Assembly: GCF_024400215.1 (NCBI RefSeq)
Contig: NZ_CP053748.1
Span: forward strand, 4,092,001-4,156,000
Length of the DNA: 64,000 nucleotides
Source: Massilia sp. erpn
Lineage (GTDB): Bacteria > Pseudomonadota > Gammaproteobacteria > Burkholderiales > Burkholderiaceae_D
Direction: 5' to 3'
Part shown: positions 34,698 to 42,819 of the stretch, in pieces
How the letters are laid out: every line of letters starts with the position of its first letter
Position numbering within the stretch: position 1 is the first letter of the stretch
The notes under the pieces: generated by a model
The model's database searches: none
The model's input: only the letters and a program-made list of their open reading frames with translations
Told to the model about the DNA's origin: nothing
Program-made: the position numbers and the translations under genes

Positions 34698-34739
34698 CGT
34701 GTCCGATCTGGTGCCAGGCACCAAGGTGGACACGGGCTG
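34698..34739 (-). repeat. right REP-type arm flanking rayT
   Basis: This is the inverted counterpart of the unit at 33845-33885 (CGTGTCCGATCTGGTGCC... to ...GGGCTG), starting 12 bases after the rayT stop. The pair delimits an 895-base element. Confidence 0.8.
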
Positions 34740-34748
34740 GGCTGTTGC

Positions 34749-35606
34749 TTAGTGGGCGGTGACGACGCTGCGCCAGTATTGGCTGGCGGTGTCGGCGGTG
34801 CTGCCGTCGAGCTCGTGCAGCAGCTGGTAGGCTTGCATGGCGGGCCAGGATTCGGGCAGGAATTCGGCCGGCAGCAGTGGGTCGCACAGGCGCGCCTTGC
34901 AGTACGAGTGCACGGCCAGCATGCGGATCAGGAAGGCCGTTTCGGGACTGGGCTTTTCGCCTTGCGCCAGCAGCTCGTGCAGGCCGTCGAACTGGCTCAG
35001 GAAGCGTTCGTAATTCATGCGCGGCGTGGCCAGGTTCCAGGCGTCCTGGGCCAGGCGGCGCAGCGGCGGCAGTTCGGCCATCTGGGTGCCGTTCAGGCGG
35101 ATCACCGGTACCTGGCTGTCCAGCGGCTGGCTGCTGGCGTCGATGGCCGGCGTGCCGCAGTCGGCCACGGGACGGGCCAGTACATTCGGCGCCAGCACGC
35201 CATAGCCTTGCCGCACCAGGGCGCTGCGCAGCTGGGCGGCGGGCAGGGCGCCGTCGTCGGCCGGGGCGTTGATGACCAGCGTCCATTCGCCTTTCCACGG
35301 CCATTGCGGCGAGGCGGCCGTGCAGCGCCATGGCGCGGCGGCCTGATCGCCGATGCTCGAAGCAATGGCGTAGGCGGCGTGGCGTCCCTGGCGGCGCGGC
35401 GTCAGCCAGCCTTGCTGCACCAGGCGCGAGACGCTGGTGCGGGTCAGGCGTTCGCTGAAGCGGAATGGCTTCATGAGCGCGATCAGGTCGCGCAGCCAGA
35501 TGGTTTGTCCCTGCGCCAGCTGCTGGTCGCCAAAGGCGAGCCGCAGCAGGGCAGTGGAACTGGGCGCGCTGCGCGCCATATATCGTTCAATCCAGTCGTT
35601 CAGCAT
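34749..35606 (-). CDS. PaaX-like transcriptional regulator
   Basis: This 285-residue protein has an N-terminal winged helix (LIALMKPFRFSERLTRTSVSRLVQQGWL) and a long C-terminal PaaX-type domain (WTLVINAPADDGA; LAQDAWNL). PaaX proteins repress phenylacetate catabolism through phenylacetyl-CoA. No paa genes are in view; it is instead the last gene of an operon with a polytopic membrane protein and a hemerythrin, under an FNR-type site. It overlaps the preceding gene by 7 bases. The ligand is unknown. Confidence 0.8.
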   Translation of the reverse strand: MLNDWIERYMARSAPSSTALLRLAFGDQQLAQGQTIWLRDLIALMKPFRFSERLTRTSVSRLVQQGWLTPRRQGRHAAYAIASSIGDQAAAPWRCTAASPQWPWKGEWTLVINAPADDGALPAAQLRSALVRQGYGVLAPNVLARPVADCGTPAIDASSQPLDSQVPVIRLNGTQMAELPPLRRLAQDAWNLATPRMNYERFLSQFDGLHELLAQGEKPSPETAFLIRMLAVHSYCKARLCDPLLPAEFLPESWPAMQAYQLLHELDGSTADTASQYWRSVVTAH

Positions 35607-36898
35607 GTTGATGTCCCCGCAGGCAATGGGCGAAGGCGCCGGTAAAGGCGTATCGCGGTAAATAAATTAAACAGTAGGCCCAGCGCCGATGCGGCCAGCG
35701 CAATGGCGGCAATGCGCGCCAGTGCGTCCGGCCACCAGGCGGCGCCGAGCAAAAGAAGGAGGGCCAGCGCGTGCAGCCAGAATTGCGCCGTGGCGCGGCC
35801 CTGAGGAATGACCTGGTTCACGCCAGGCACGGTGACGCCGTGTACGCGCATTTCCTGCAGGTGGTACCAGACCAGGAAGGGCACAATTTTGTACAGCATG
35901 CCGTTCACCGTGGAGTAGGCGAAACCGACGATGAACAGCAGGCCGATGGCCAGCGGCTTGGCCAGCGGATCCTGCGGCAGCAGCCACAAAACGCCGCAGC
36001 CGATCAGGCTGACCATGGCGGCGCGCCAGAACAGCGTGGTGGGATCGGCCTTGGGGCGCTTGCGCCGCGCCAGCAGATACAGGGTCACGCCGGCAAAGCT
36101 GAGATACGCCGCCAGCACTGGCCAGGCCGGCGCCGCATGCGGCCGTCCCGCCTCGTCGTGCAGGAAGCCGGTGCTGACCGACCAGACCAGCAGCAGCAGG
36201 AAGAGGGCGGTGCCCAGCATGCGCGTCAGCGGCTTGGGATACAGCTCCGTCACCTGGAACATGGGAATGACCTGGTAGGCCACGCCGATCACGATCAGCC
36301 CCACCCAGCCCAGCAAGCCCCACATCGCATGCAGATCGGTCAGCTGCAGCACGCGCAGCGGCAGATGGCCGGGCCAGGCGAAGGCGCAAGCGAGCAGGGC
36401 GCCCAGCACCACGGTGATGCCCAGCGCGCCGAGCGACAGGCGGATGGCCGCCACCGTGGCCGCCGCACCGCTGCTGTGCTGCTGCCACAGCGCCACGGTG
36501 CAAATACCGAGGAAGGAGAGCAGGGCCGCCAACAGGAGCAGCATGGCGGGCGGGAACAGCAGCGGCCACTGGCCGAGGAAGGCCGTGGCCAGCAGCAGCG
36601 TGCCGCCGCACAGCAGGCCATGCACCACGCGCGCCAGCTGGCCCGCATTGGGCAGGGAGATGCCCGCCACCACCGGCAGCATCTGGATCAGGGCGCCGAC
36701 GATGGCCGCACTCAGGCTGCCCAGGGTCAGCAAATGCGTCAAGGCCAGCGTCGACGGTCCCCAGCGCGTCGCCAATGCCGCGTCGCCCTGCCATAGCAGA
36801 AGCAGGGCGGCCAGCGTGGCGAACAGCGGTACGCTCAGGAAGAAGCGCATCGGCGCCATCAGCGGCGGATTGTGGTCGAAGGATAAAGCGCGCTGCAT
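35600..36898 (-). CDS. polytopic membrane protein, haem-copper oxidase subunit I-like or NnrS-like
   Basis: This 432-residue protein has about 12 TM helices. Histidines sit within or near helices (LTHLLTLGSLSAAIVGAL; ARVVHGLLCGG; TDLHAMWGLLGWVGLIVIG; VWYHLQEMRVHG), as in the haem-binding helices of oxidase subunit I or NnrS-type proteins. It lies between hemerythrin-DUF2249 and PaaX-like genes downstream of an FNR/DNR box, which fits nitrosative stress or denitrification. The family assignment is tentative. Confidence 0.6.
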   Translation of the reverse strand: MQRALSFDHNPPLMAPMRFFLSVPLFATLAALLLLWQGDAALATRWGPSTLALTHLLTLGSLSAAIVGALIQMLPVVAGISLPNAGQLARVVHGLLCGGTLLLATAFLGQWPLLFPPAMLLLLAALLSFLGICTVALWQQHSSGAAATVAAIRLSLGALGITVVLGALLACAFAWPGHLPLRVLQLTDLHAMWGLLGWVGLIVIGVAYQVIPMFQVTELYPKPLTRMLGTALFLLLLVWSVSTGFLHDEAGRPHAAPAWPVLAAYLSFAGVTLYLLARRKRPKADPTTLFWRAAMVSLIGCGVLWLLPQDPLAKPLAIGLLFIVGFAYSTVNGMLYKIVPFLVWYHLQEMRVHGVTVPGVNQVIPQGRATAQFWLHALALLLLLGAAWWPDALARIAAIALAASALGLLFNLFTAIRLYRRLRPLPAGTSTC

Positions 36899-36904
36899 GA
36901 ATCG

Positions 36905-37648
36905 TCAGAATACCGGTGGACGCGGGGCCGCTTGCGCGCCCGCCTTGTCGGCCTGCTCCCAGATCAGCACATCGAACAAGAAGTCCTCGCGCGGCTCGGT
37001 GCGGTGCTCATAGCCGTAGTTTTCGAGAATGCGGTACAGCGGATGCGGTTCGCGGTCGATCAGCACGCGCAGCTTCTGCTGCTGGCCCAGACGGCTCAGC
37101 GCATCGAGCACGCGCACCATCGGCTCGGGCGCCTCCAGGCCCGTCACGTCGAGCGGCTGCTCGCTCCAGCCGCCATCGGCCTGGCCGGCGTCTTCGGTCT
37201 TCTGTTCGCCGAAGGCCAGCGCTTCCATCGCCGCCAGGATGCAGGTCTGCTCCTCGCCCAGCACGCGCTCGGCCATCGGATACAGGATGCTTTCCTCTTT
37301 CAGATTGTGCTGGCGCAGCAGCATGCGCAGGGTGTCGGCATCGTCGAAGAAGGCGTCGGTACTGCGCTGGGCGATGGAATCGCTCATGCGGCCGACGATC
37401 TGGCGCAGTTGCTGGTGCTCGCTGCGCATCACCGAAGTGGGACCGTAATTGCTGCCGATCGCCGCTTCCAGCGCGGGGAACATGATCTGCTCTTCCATCT
37501 GCATATGTTGTTCCAGCACTTTGGCAAAAGCGGCGAAGTCCAGTTCCGCCGCCGCCCAGTTGCCGCTGCCCGCATGCGCCTCGGCCAATAGATACTGTTC
37601 GTCGCAATCCTGATGATCCTGGCCGAGAAAACTGCCTATCGTGTCCAT
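36905..37648 (-). CDS. hemerythrin domain protein with C-terminal DUF2249
   Basis: This 247-residue cytosolic protein has an N-terminal hemerythrin/HHE domain with diiron ligands (FLGQDHQDCDE; EQHMQMEEQIMFP; RSEHQQLRQ; RQHNLKEESILYP). A DUF2249 domain starts near residue 165 (LDVTGLEAPEPMVRVLDAL; EPHPLYRIL). This combination is common near denitrification genes and is thought to bind or sense NO or O2. It is the first gene of a leftward operon below the FNR/DNR box at 37710. Confidence 0.88.
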   Translation of the reverse strand: MDTIGSFLGQDHQDCDEQYLLAEAHAGSGNWAAAELDFAAFAKVLEQHMQMEEQIMFPALEAAIGSNYGPTSVMRSEHQQLRQIVGRMSDSIAQRSTDAFFDDADTLRMLLRQHNLKEESILYPMAERVLGEEQTCILAAMEALAFGEQKTEDAGQADGGWSEQPLDVTGLEAPEPMVRVLDALSRLGQQQKLRVLIDREPHPLYRILENYGYEHRTEPREDFLFDVLIWEQADKAGAQAAPRPPVF

Positions 37649-37709
37649 TTGAAAAAATCCTTCCTGTGTAAGCAGGCTGCATTGTCACATTTGGTCAAGA
37701 TGAAAATCT

Positions 37710-37723
37710 TTGACACAGATCAA
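37710..37723. promoter_or_regulatory. FNR/DNR box between hemerythrin and ubiU operons
   Basis: TTGACACAGATCAA matches TTGAT-N4-ATCAA with one mismatch. It lies 62 bases from the hemerythrin start and 85 bases from the ubiU start, so it can serve both divergent operons. Confidence 0.85.
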
Positions 37724-37807
37724 AGATTTATTGAGTTGTGGCGCGTTACAGTTCGGCCTCATCAAAAGGAAAGACGGCTCCTATATATAAAGAGCTAAGC
37801 CCACACT

Positions 37808-38854
37808 ATGAATCAAACCGCAAACCCGATCCCCATGGATGTCGCCCTGCCGCCCCAGATCGAGCTGGTCTGCCCGGCCGGCAGCCTGCCGGCCCTGAAG
37901 GCGGCCATCGACAATGGCGCCGACACGGTCTATCTCGGCTTCCGTGATGCCACCAACGCGCGCAACTTCGCCGGCCTGAATTTCGACGACGCGGCCATTG
38001 CCCAGGGCATTGAATATGCCCACCGCAGGGGCCGCAAGGTGCTGGTGGCGCTGAATACCTACCCGCAGCCGGGCGCCACCGACCTGTGGCGCCGCGCCAT
38101 CGCGCGCGCCGCCGATGTCGGCGTCGATGCCGTCATCCTCTGCGATCCGGGCCTGATGCGCTACGCCACCGATAACTTCCCCGACCTGCGCCTGCACCTG
38201 TCGGTGCAAGGTTCGGCCACCAACTACGAAGCGATCAACTTCTATCACAAGCATTTCAATATCGCCCGCGCCGTGCTGCCGCGCGTATTGTCGCTGGCCC
38301 AGGTCGAACTGGTCCGGCGCAATACCTCGGTCGATATCGAAGTGTTTGCCTTCGGTAGCCTGTGCGTGATGGTCGAAGGCCGCTGCGCGCTGTCCTCCTA
38401 TGTGACGGGCGAATCGCCAAACACCCATGGCGTCTGCTCCCCGGCCAAGGCCGTGCGCTGGCAGCAAACGCCGAAAGGCCTGGAATCGCGCCTGAACGGC
38501 GTGCTGATCGACCGCTACAGCGAAGACGAAAACGCCAGCTACCCCACGCTGTGCAAGGGCCGCTTCGACGTCGGCGACGAGAACTACTACGCCATCGAAG
38601 AGCCGACCAGCCTGAATACCCTGGAACTGCTGCCCAAGCTGATCGACATGGGCATCAGCGCGGTGAAGATCGAAGGCCGCCAGCGCAGCCCGGCCTACGC
38701 GGCCCAGGTCACGCGCGTGTGGCGCGAGGCGATCGACCACTGCATGCGCAATCCGGCGCGCTTCTCGGTGCGCCCGGACTGGATGTCGGAATTGAACAAG
38801 GTAGCGGAAGGCCAGCAGCACACGCTGGGCGCCTATCACCGCTCATGGAAATAA
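37808..38854 (+). CDS. ubiU: O2-independent ubiquinone hydroxylation protein UbiU
   Basis: This 348-residue protein is a U32-peptidase-like iron-sulfur protein. Visible are ELVCPAGSLPALKAAIDNGAD, HLSVQGSATNYEA and the four cysteines of the cluster (GSLCVMVEGRC; HGVCSPAK; TLCKGRF). With UbiV it hydroxylates the ubiquinone ring without oxygen, using prephenate as oxygen donor in the known pathway. It heads ubiU-ubiV-ubiT under the FNR/DNR box. Confidence 0.92.
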   Translation: MNQTANPIPMDVALPPQIELVCPAGSLPALKAAIDNGADTVYLGFRDATNARNFAGLNFDDAAIAQGIEYAHRRGRKVLVALNTYPQPGATDLWRRAIARAADVGVDAVILCDPGLMRYATDNFPDLRLHLSVQGSATNYEAINFYHKHFNIARAVLPRVLSLAQVELVRRNTSVDIEVFAFGSLCVMVEGRCALSSYVTGESPNTHGVCSPAKAVRWQQTPKGLESRLNGVLIDRYSEDENASYPTLCKGRFDVGDENYYAIEEPTSLNTLELLPKLIDMGISAVKIEGRQRSPAYAAQVTRVWREAIDHCMRNPARFSVRPDWMSELNKVAEGQQHTLGAYHRSWK

Positions 38855-38867
38855 GGTTGGAGAAAGC

Positions 38868-39770
38868 ATGTTGAAACTATCCCTCGGGCCCATTCTGTAC
38901 TACTGGCCGCGCGATACGGTCATGAAGTTTTACGAAGACGTGGCGAAAAGCCCGGTCGATATCGTGTACCTGGGCGAAACCGTGTGCTCGCGCCGTCATG
39001 AGCTGCGCCAGGGCGACTGGCTGGCACTGGCCGAGCTGCTGGCCAGCGCCGGCAAGCAGGCCGTGCTCTCCACCCAAGCCTTGCTGGAATCGACGGCCGA
39101 CGTCACCACCCTGCGCCGCGTGGCCGAGAATGGTCGCTTTATGGTCGAAGCCAACGATATGGGCGCGGTGCACTGCCTGTCGGGCAATACGCCCTTCGTC
39201 GCCGGCCCCCATCTGAACGTGTACAACCCGGACACCCTGGGCCTGCTGCACGATCTGGGCGCCAGCCGCTGGGTCATGCCGCTGGAAATGGGCAAGCTCG
39301 GTCTGGAACTGATGCTCAAATCGCGTCCAGCCGGCCTGGAAACAGAAGTTTTCGCCTACGGCCGCATGCCGCTCGCGTTCTCGGCGCGCTGTTTCACCGC
39401 GCGCAACCGCAATCTGCCCAAGGATAACTGCCAGTTCAGCTGCATCGACCATCCGGACGGCCTGCTGATGCAGACCCGCGAAAGCGAATCCTTCCTGGTG
39501 CTGAACGGCATCCAGACCCAGTCGGCCCTGGTCTACAACCTGGCCGCGGAACTGGGCGGCATGCAGGCCATGGGCGTGGACGTGGTGCGCATCAGCCCAC
39601 AGTCCATGCATACCGAACAGGTGATCGCTGCCTTCGACGCGGTGCGCCGCGATCCGACGCAAGCCTGCGAAGCGGCCGAATCGCTGCGCGAATGGATGCC
39701 GGCCGATCCTTGCGACGGCTACTGGCACGGCAAACCCGGTCTGGAACAAAGCACGGAGAAAGCAGCATGA
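38868..39770 (+). CDS. ubiV: O2-independent ubiquinone hydroxylation protein UbiV
   Basis: This 300-residue U32-family partner of UbiU has an N-terminal LSLGPILYYWPRDTV, the cysteines ETVCSRRHEL and ARCFTARNRNLPKDNCQFSC that hold the 4Fe-4S cluster, and VEANDMGAVHCL. It starts 13 bases after ubiU; its stop overlaps the ubiT start (ATGA). Confidence 0.92.
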   Translation: MLKLSLGPILYYWPRDTVMKFYEDVAKSPVDIVYLGETVCSRRHELRQGDWLALAELLASAGKQAVLSTQALLESTADVTTLRRVAENGRFMVEANDMGAVHCLSGNTPFVAGPHLNVYNPDTLGLLHDLGASRWVMPLEMGKLGLELMLKSRPAGLETEVFAYGRMPLAFSARCFTARNRNLPKDNCQFSCIDHPDGLLMQTRESESFLVLNGIQTQSALVYNLAAELGGMQAMGVDVVRISPQSMHTEQVIAAFDAVRRDPTQACEAAESLREWMPADPCDGYWHGKPGLEQSTEKAA

Positions 39771-40225
39771 AAGCACCAGTGAACTTCCGCCTGCCCGCGC
39801 CGGTCGCGGCCTTGCTGGGCCGTCTGCCGCCGTATCCCGGCTCGCTGCTCTTCGTCGGCGCCCTGAACCTGGTGCTGCTGCGCCATCTGCCCGAGGACGT
39901 GCGCCAGCAGCTTGACGGCCGCCGCCTGCGCATCGGCGTCCGCGATGCCGGCGTCGCCTTCGACTTCATGTGGCAGGGTTCTCGCTTCCAGGCCTGCCAG
40001 CCGGGCGGCGTGATCGACCTGCTGATCGCCGCCAGCGTGCATGACTTCCTGGTGCTGGCGCAGCGCCGCGAAGACCCGGACACCCTGTTCTTCAGCCGCC
40101 GCCTGCAAATGGAAGGCAATACGGAACTGGGCCTGCTGGTGAAAAACACCCTGGACGCCATCGACGCCCCACTGTTCGATCCGGCCCGCCTGCATCCTTC
40201 GCGCCTGTTCGAGCGCCGTCCTTAA
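39767..40225 (+). CDS. ubiT: SCP2-domain accessory protein UbiT
   Basis: This 152-residue protein has an SCP2 lipid-binding domain (LLFVGALNLVLLRHLPEDV; RIGVRDAGVAFDF; VIDLLIAASVHDFLVLAQRREDPDTLFFSR). It binds the lipid intermediates of the anaerobic ubiquinone pathway and replaces UbiJ. It is coupled to ubiV; an upstream in-frame extension is not used. Confidence 0.9.
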   Translation: MKAPVNFRLPAPVAALLGRLPPYPGSLLFVGALNLVLLRHLPEDVRQQLDGRRLRIGVRDAGVAFDFMWQGSRFQACQPGGVIDLLIAASVHDFLVLAQRREDPDTLFFSRRLQMEGNTELGLLVKNTLDAIDAPLFDPARLHPSRLFERRP

Positions 40226-40249
40226 GGCCAGATACCGGGGACTCGCGCC

Positions 40250-40666
40250 ATGGCCGTCAGAAACCGGGATCTGCCTTTAGTGTATTCCTGCTCTGGCTGT
40301 TCCAGCGCGGCGCAGACTGCCAACGCCGTGGCGATCCGCCTGGACCGCCTTGGCGTGGCCGAAATGTCCTGCATCGCCGGGGTAGGGGGCGACGTACCCT
40401 CCCTGGTCAAACTCGCCAAATCGGGCCGCCCCATCGTCGCCATCGACGGCTGCCCGCTGGCCTGCACCCGCCAATGTCTGGAGCGGCATGGTGTGCAGGC
40501 CACGCACCACATCCTGCTCAATGAAATGGGCATACGCAAACGCTTCCACGCCGATTTCGACGCGGACCAGGTGGCCGCGATTGCGGACCATCTCGCGGCT
40601 GCGCTGCCGCCGCCTTCCGCCGCCGCATCCACCACCATCTCCACCACCATAGAAAAGAAAGAGTGA
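40250..40666 (+). CDS. DGC-domain putative metal-binding protein
   Basis: This 138-residue protein has CSGCSS near the N-terminus and AIDGCPLACTRQCLERHG, the DGC motif plus extra cysteines. Four or more conserved Cys suggest zinc or iron-sulfur binding. It lies between ubiT and the decarboxylase, 1 base before the latter. Related genes often accompany denitrification or anaerobic clusters, but the biochemical role is unknown. Confidence 0.75.
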   Translation: MAVRNRDLPLVYSCSGCSSAAQTANAVAIRLDRLGVAEMSCIAGVGGDVPSLVKLAKSGRPIVAIDGCPLACTRQCLERHGVQATHHILLNEMGIRKRFHADFDADQVAAIADHLAAALPPPSAAASTTISTTIEKKE

Positions 40667-40667
40667 A

Positions 40668-42305
40668 ATGAATCTCTCCACCGCATTGCTGCACGCCCTG
40701 AAAGACCACGGCGCGCGCGCCGTCTTCGGCCTGCCCGGCGACTTTGTGCTGCCATTCTTCAAGCAACTGGAAGACTCCGCCATCCTGCCGCTGTATACGC
40801 TGAGCCATGAGCCAGGCGTGGGCTTCGCGGCCGATGCCTCGGCGCGCTTCTCGCATGGACTGGGTGTGGCTGCCGTGACTTACGGCGCGGGCGCGCTGAA
40901 TATGGTCAATGCGGTGGCGGCTTCCTATGCCGAGAAAGTACCGATGGTGGTGATCTCCGGCGCGCCCGGTGCCAATGAGCGTCGCAACGGTTTCCTGCTG
41001 CACCACCAGACCCGTTCCCTCGATTCGCAGATGGCGATGTTCCGCGAGATCACCTGCGACCAGGTGGTGCTGGACGATCCGGCCCGCGCTCCCGAGCAGA
41101 TCGCCCGCGTGCTGGGCAACTGCCTGGCGCAATCGCGCCCCGTCTACATCGAACTGCCGCGCGATATGGTGGCCGTGCCTTGCGGCCCCGTGCCGCGCCT
41201 GCCTGCGCCGAGCTGGGATCCGGAAGCGCTGCAAGCCTGCGTCACCGAGCTGCTGGCCCGTCTGGCGACGGCCGAACGGCCGATGCTGCTGGCCGGGATC
41301 GAAATCCGCCGCTTCGGCATCGAAGAGAAAGTCGCCAAGCTGGCGCGCCTGCTGCATCTGCCGGTCGCCACCTCCATCATGGGCCGCGGCCTGCTGGCCA
41401 ATGCCGAGGCGCCGCTGCTGGGCACCTATCTTGGCGTGGCGGGCGATCCGCAGATCACCCATGCGGTGGAAGGCTCGGACGCCTTGCTGATGCTGGGCGT
41501 GATCGTCTCCGACACCAATTTCGGCGTCTCCGAAAAGACCATCGATATGCGCAAAGCCATCCTGGCGCTGGATGGACAGGTCGAGATGGGCCACCATATC
41601 TACCCGAATATTCCGCTGGAAGCCCTGGTCGACGGCCTGCTGGAACGCGGCCACAGCATCGCCTGCACGCCGCCGCCATGCCGCCGCGCCGAATACCCCT
41701 ACGGCCTGGTGGCGGACAGCTCGCCGCTGGCGCCGATGGACATTGCGCGCGCCGTGAACGACCTGATGAAGCAGCGCGGCAGCTTCCCCATCGTCTCCGA
41801 CATCGGCGACTGCTTCTTCACCGCGCTCGATATCGAACACACCGACCTGCTGGCGCCCGGCTACTACGCCACCATGGGCTATGGCGTGCCGGCCGGCCTG
41901 GGCCTGCAGGCCGACAGCGGCCAGCGCCCCATCATCCTGGTCGGCGACGGCGCCTTCCAGATGACGGGCTGGGAACTGGGTAATTGCCAACGCTATGGCT
42001 GGGACCCCATCGTCATCGTCTTCAACAACTGCAGCTGGGAGATGCTGCGCACCTTCCAGCCCGAATCGAGCTTCAATAACCTGAGCGACTGGCACTTCGC
42101 CGACATGGCCAAGCCCATGGGCGGAGAAGGCTACCGCGTCAGCACCCGCGCCGAACTGCTGGCCGCCCTCGACCACGCCGTCGAAATGCGCGGCCGCTTC
42201 CAGCTGATCGAAGCCATGATCCCGCGCGGCGTGCTGTCTGACACCCTGAACCGCTTTGTGGCGGGCGTGCGCCGCCTGCAATCGGGCGGTGGGGCCGGTT
42301 GCTGA
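40668..42305 (+). CDS. ThDP-dependent 2-oxo acid decarboxylase (phenylpyruvate/indolepyruvate type)
   Basis: This 545-residue enzyme has the N-terminal pyrimidine-binding domain with FGLPGDFVLPFF and the catalytic Glu in TLSHEPGVGFAADASAR. A central domain follows, then the C-terminal ThDP-binding motif GDGAFQMTGWELGNCQRYGWDP..VFNN. It is most like Azospirillum-type indolepyruvate/phenylpyruvate decarboxylases. It would convert aromatic pyruvates to aldehydes. As the last gene of the anaerobic ubi operon, it may serve redox balance or auxin-like production; that is inference. Confidence 0.85.
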   Translation: MNLSTALLHALKDHGARAVFGLPGDFVLPFFKQLEDSAILPLYTLSHEPGVGFAADASARFSHGLGVAAVTYGAGALNMVNAVAASYAEKVPMVVISGAPGANERRNGFLLHHQTRSLDSQMAMFREITCDQVVLDDPARAPEQIARVLGNCLAQSRPVYIELPRDMVAVPCGPVPRLPAPSWDPEALQACVTELLARLATAERPMLLAGIEIRRFGIEEKVAKLARLLHLPVATSIMGRGLLANAEAPLLGTYLGVAGDPQITHAVEGSDALLMLGVIVSDTNFGVSEKTIDMRKAILALDGQVEMGHHIYPNIPLEALVDGLLERGHSIACTPPPCRRAEYPYGLVADSSPLAPMDIARAVNDLMKQRGSFPIVSDIGDCFFTALDIEHTDLLAPGYYATMGYGVPAGLGLQADSGQRPIILVGDGAFQMTGWELGNCQRYGWDPIVIVFNNCSWEMLRTFQPESSFNNLSDWHFADMAKPMGGEGYRVSTRAELLAALDHAVEMRGRFQLIEAMIPRGVLSDTLNRFVAGVRRLQSGGGAGC

Positions 42306-42331
42306 AACGTGGTCTGAATTGAAGGGAAAGG

Positions 42332-42358
42332 CGGGGACGTGCAGTCTCCGTTTTTTTT
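42332..42358 (+). terminator. terminator of the ubi operon
   Basis: CGGGGAC-GTGCA-GTCTCCG stem (one G-U pair) followed by eight T, 27 bases after the decarboxylase stop. Confidence 0.88.
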
Positions 42359-42470
42359 CAGGCGGCATCAGGGCATCTGCATGACCGTCGCCACTTGATA
42401 GTACAGCATGAGCCTAAATTGCATTAGCTCCAATTTGCGCTGACACAAGCTGTCAGATGAGTTAAAGTTC

Positions 42471-42665
42471 TTGAGGGTCGCTGCCGGCCAATTGCGGACA
42501 TATTATGGTAGCGTCGGCAGCTTACTTGTCTTTACCAACCTGCGCGACAACGAGCGTCTGGATCGCCTCACCTTGCGCGGGCAGTCCAAGGCTAATATTC
42601 AACGGCCCGGGTACTGGCCGATCCATAGCATTGAGAAGCTGGAGCGAAGCGGCTTACTTACCTGA
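42471..42665 (+). pseudogene. transposase C-terminal remnant, IS1182-like
   Basis: A 64-codon fragment reads LLVFTNLRDNERLDRLTLRG..SKANIQ..HSIEKLERSG, recalling the C-terminus of IS1182-type DDE transposases (LDRLTLRG, KVNIQW, HNIEKL). The rest of the element is missing, so it is a decayed remnant marking an old insertion. A perfect hairpin (CGCAGTTTG-CGG-CAAACTGCG, 42670-42690) follows directly and may be the element terminus. Confidence 0.6.
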
Positions 42666-42693
42666 GAAGCGCAGTTTGCGGCAAACTGCGGGC

Positions 42694-42819
42694 ATGACTA
42701 AAAAATCAACTGAGCTGGAACAGATAATTTCGGAACGTGGCGTCATCACGCGTCAAAACCGGATTTTTTACAGCCTAGTTAGACCCAAAGAATTCAAGTC
42801 AGCGGAGCTATATCCATGA
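42694..42819 (+). CDS. possible small protein coupled to the membrane protein gene
   Basis: A 41-codon frame starts MTKKSTELEQIISERG and ends overlapping the next start (ATGA at 42816-42819). It is rich in charged residues and could be a small regulator or leader. There is no strong Shine-Dalgarno, so the call is uncertain. Confidence 0.35.
   Translation: MTKKSTELEQIISERGVITRQNRIFYSLVRPKEFKSAELYP

Noticed and set aside
34749..35606. Assigning the regulator as true PaaX of phenylacetate catabolism
   Set aside because: No paa genes are nearby and the operon context is anaerobic/NO-related, so only a PaaX-like label is used.
40518..42368. 616-codon minus-strand frame opposite the decarboxylase
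   Set aside because: Shadow of the ThDP enzyme; the plus-strand frame has clear domains and a ribosome-binding site.
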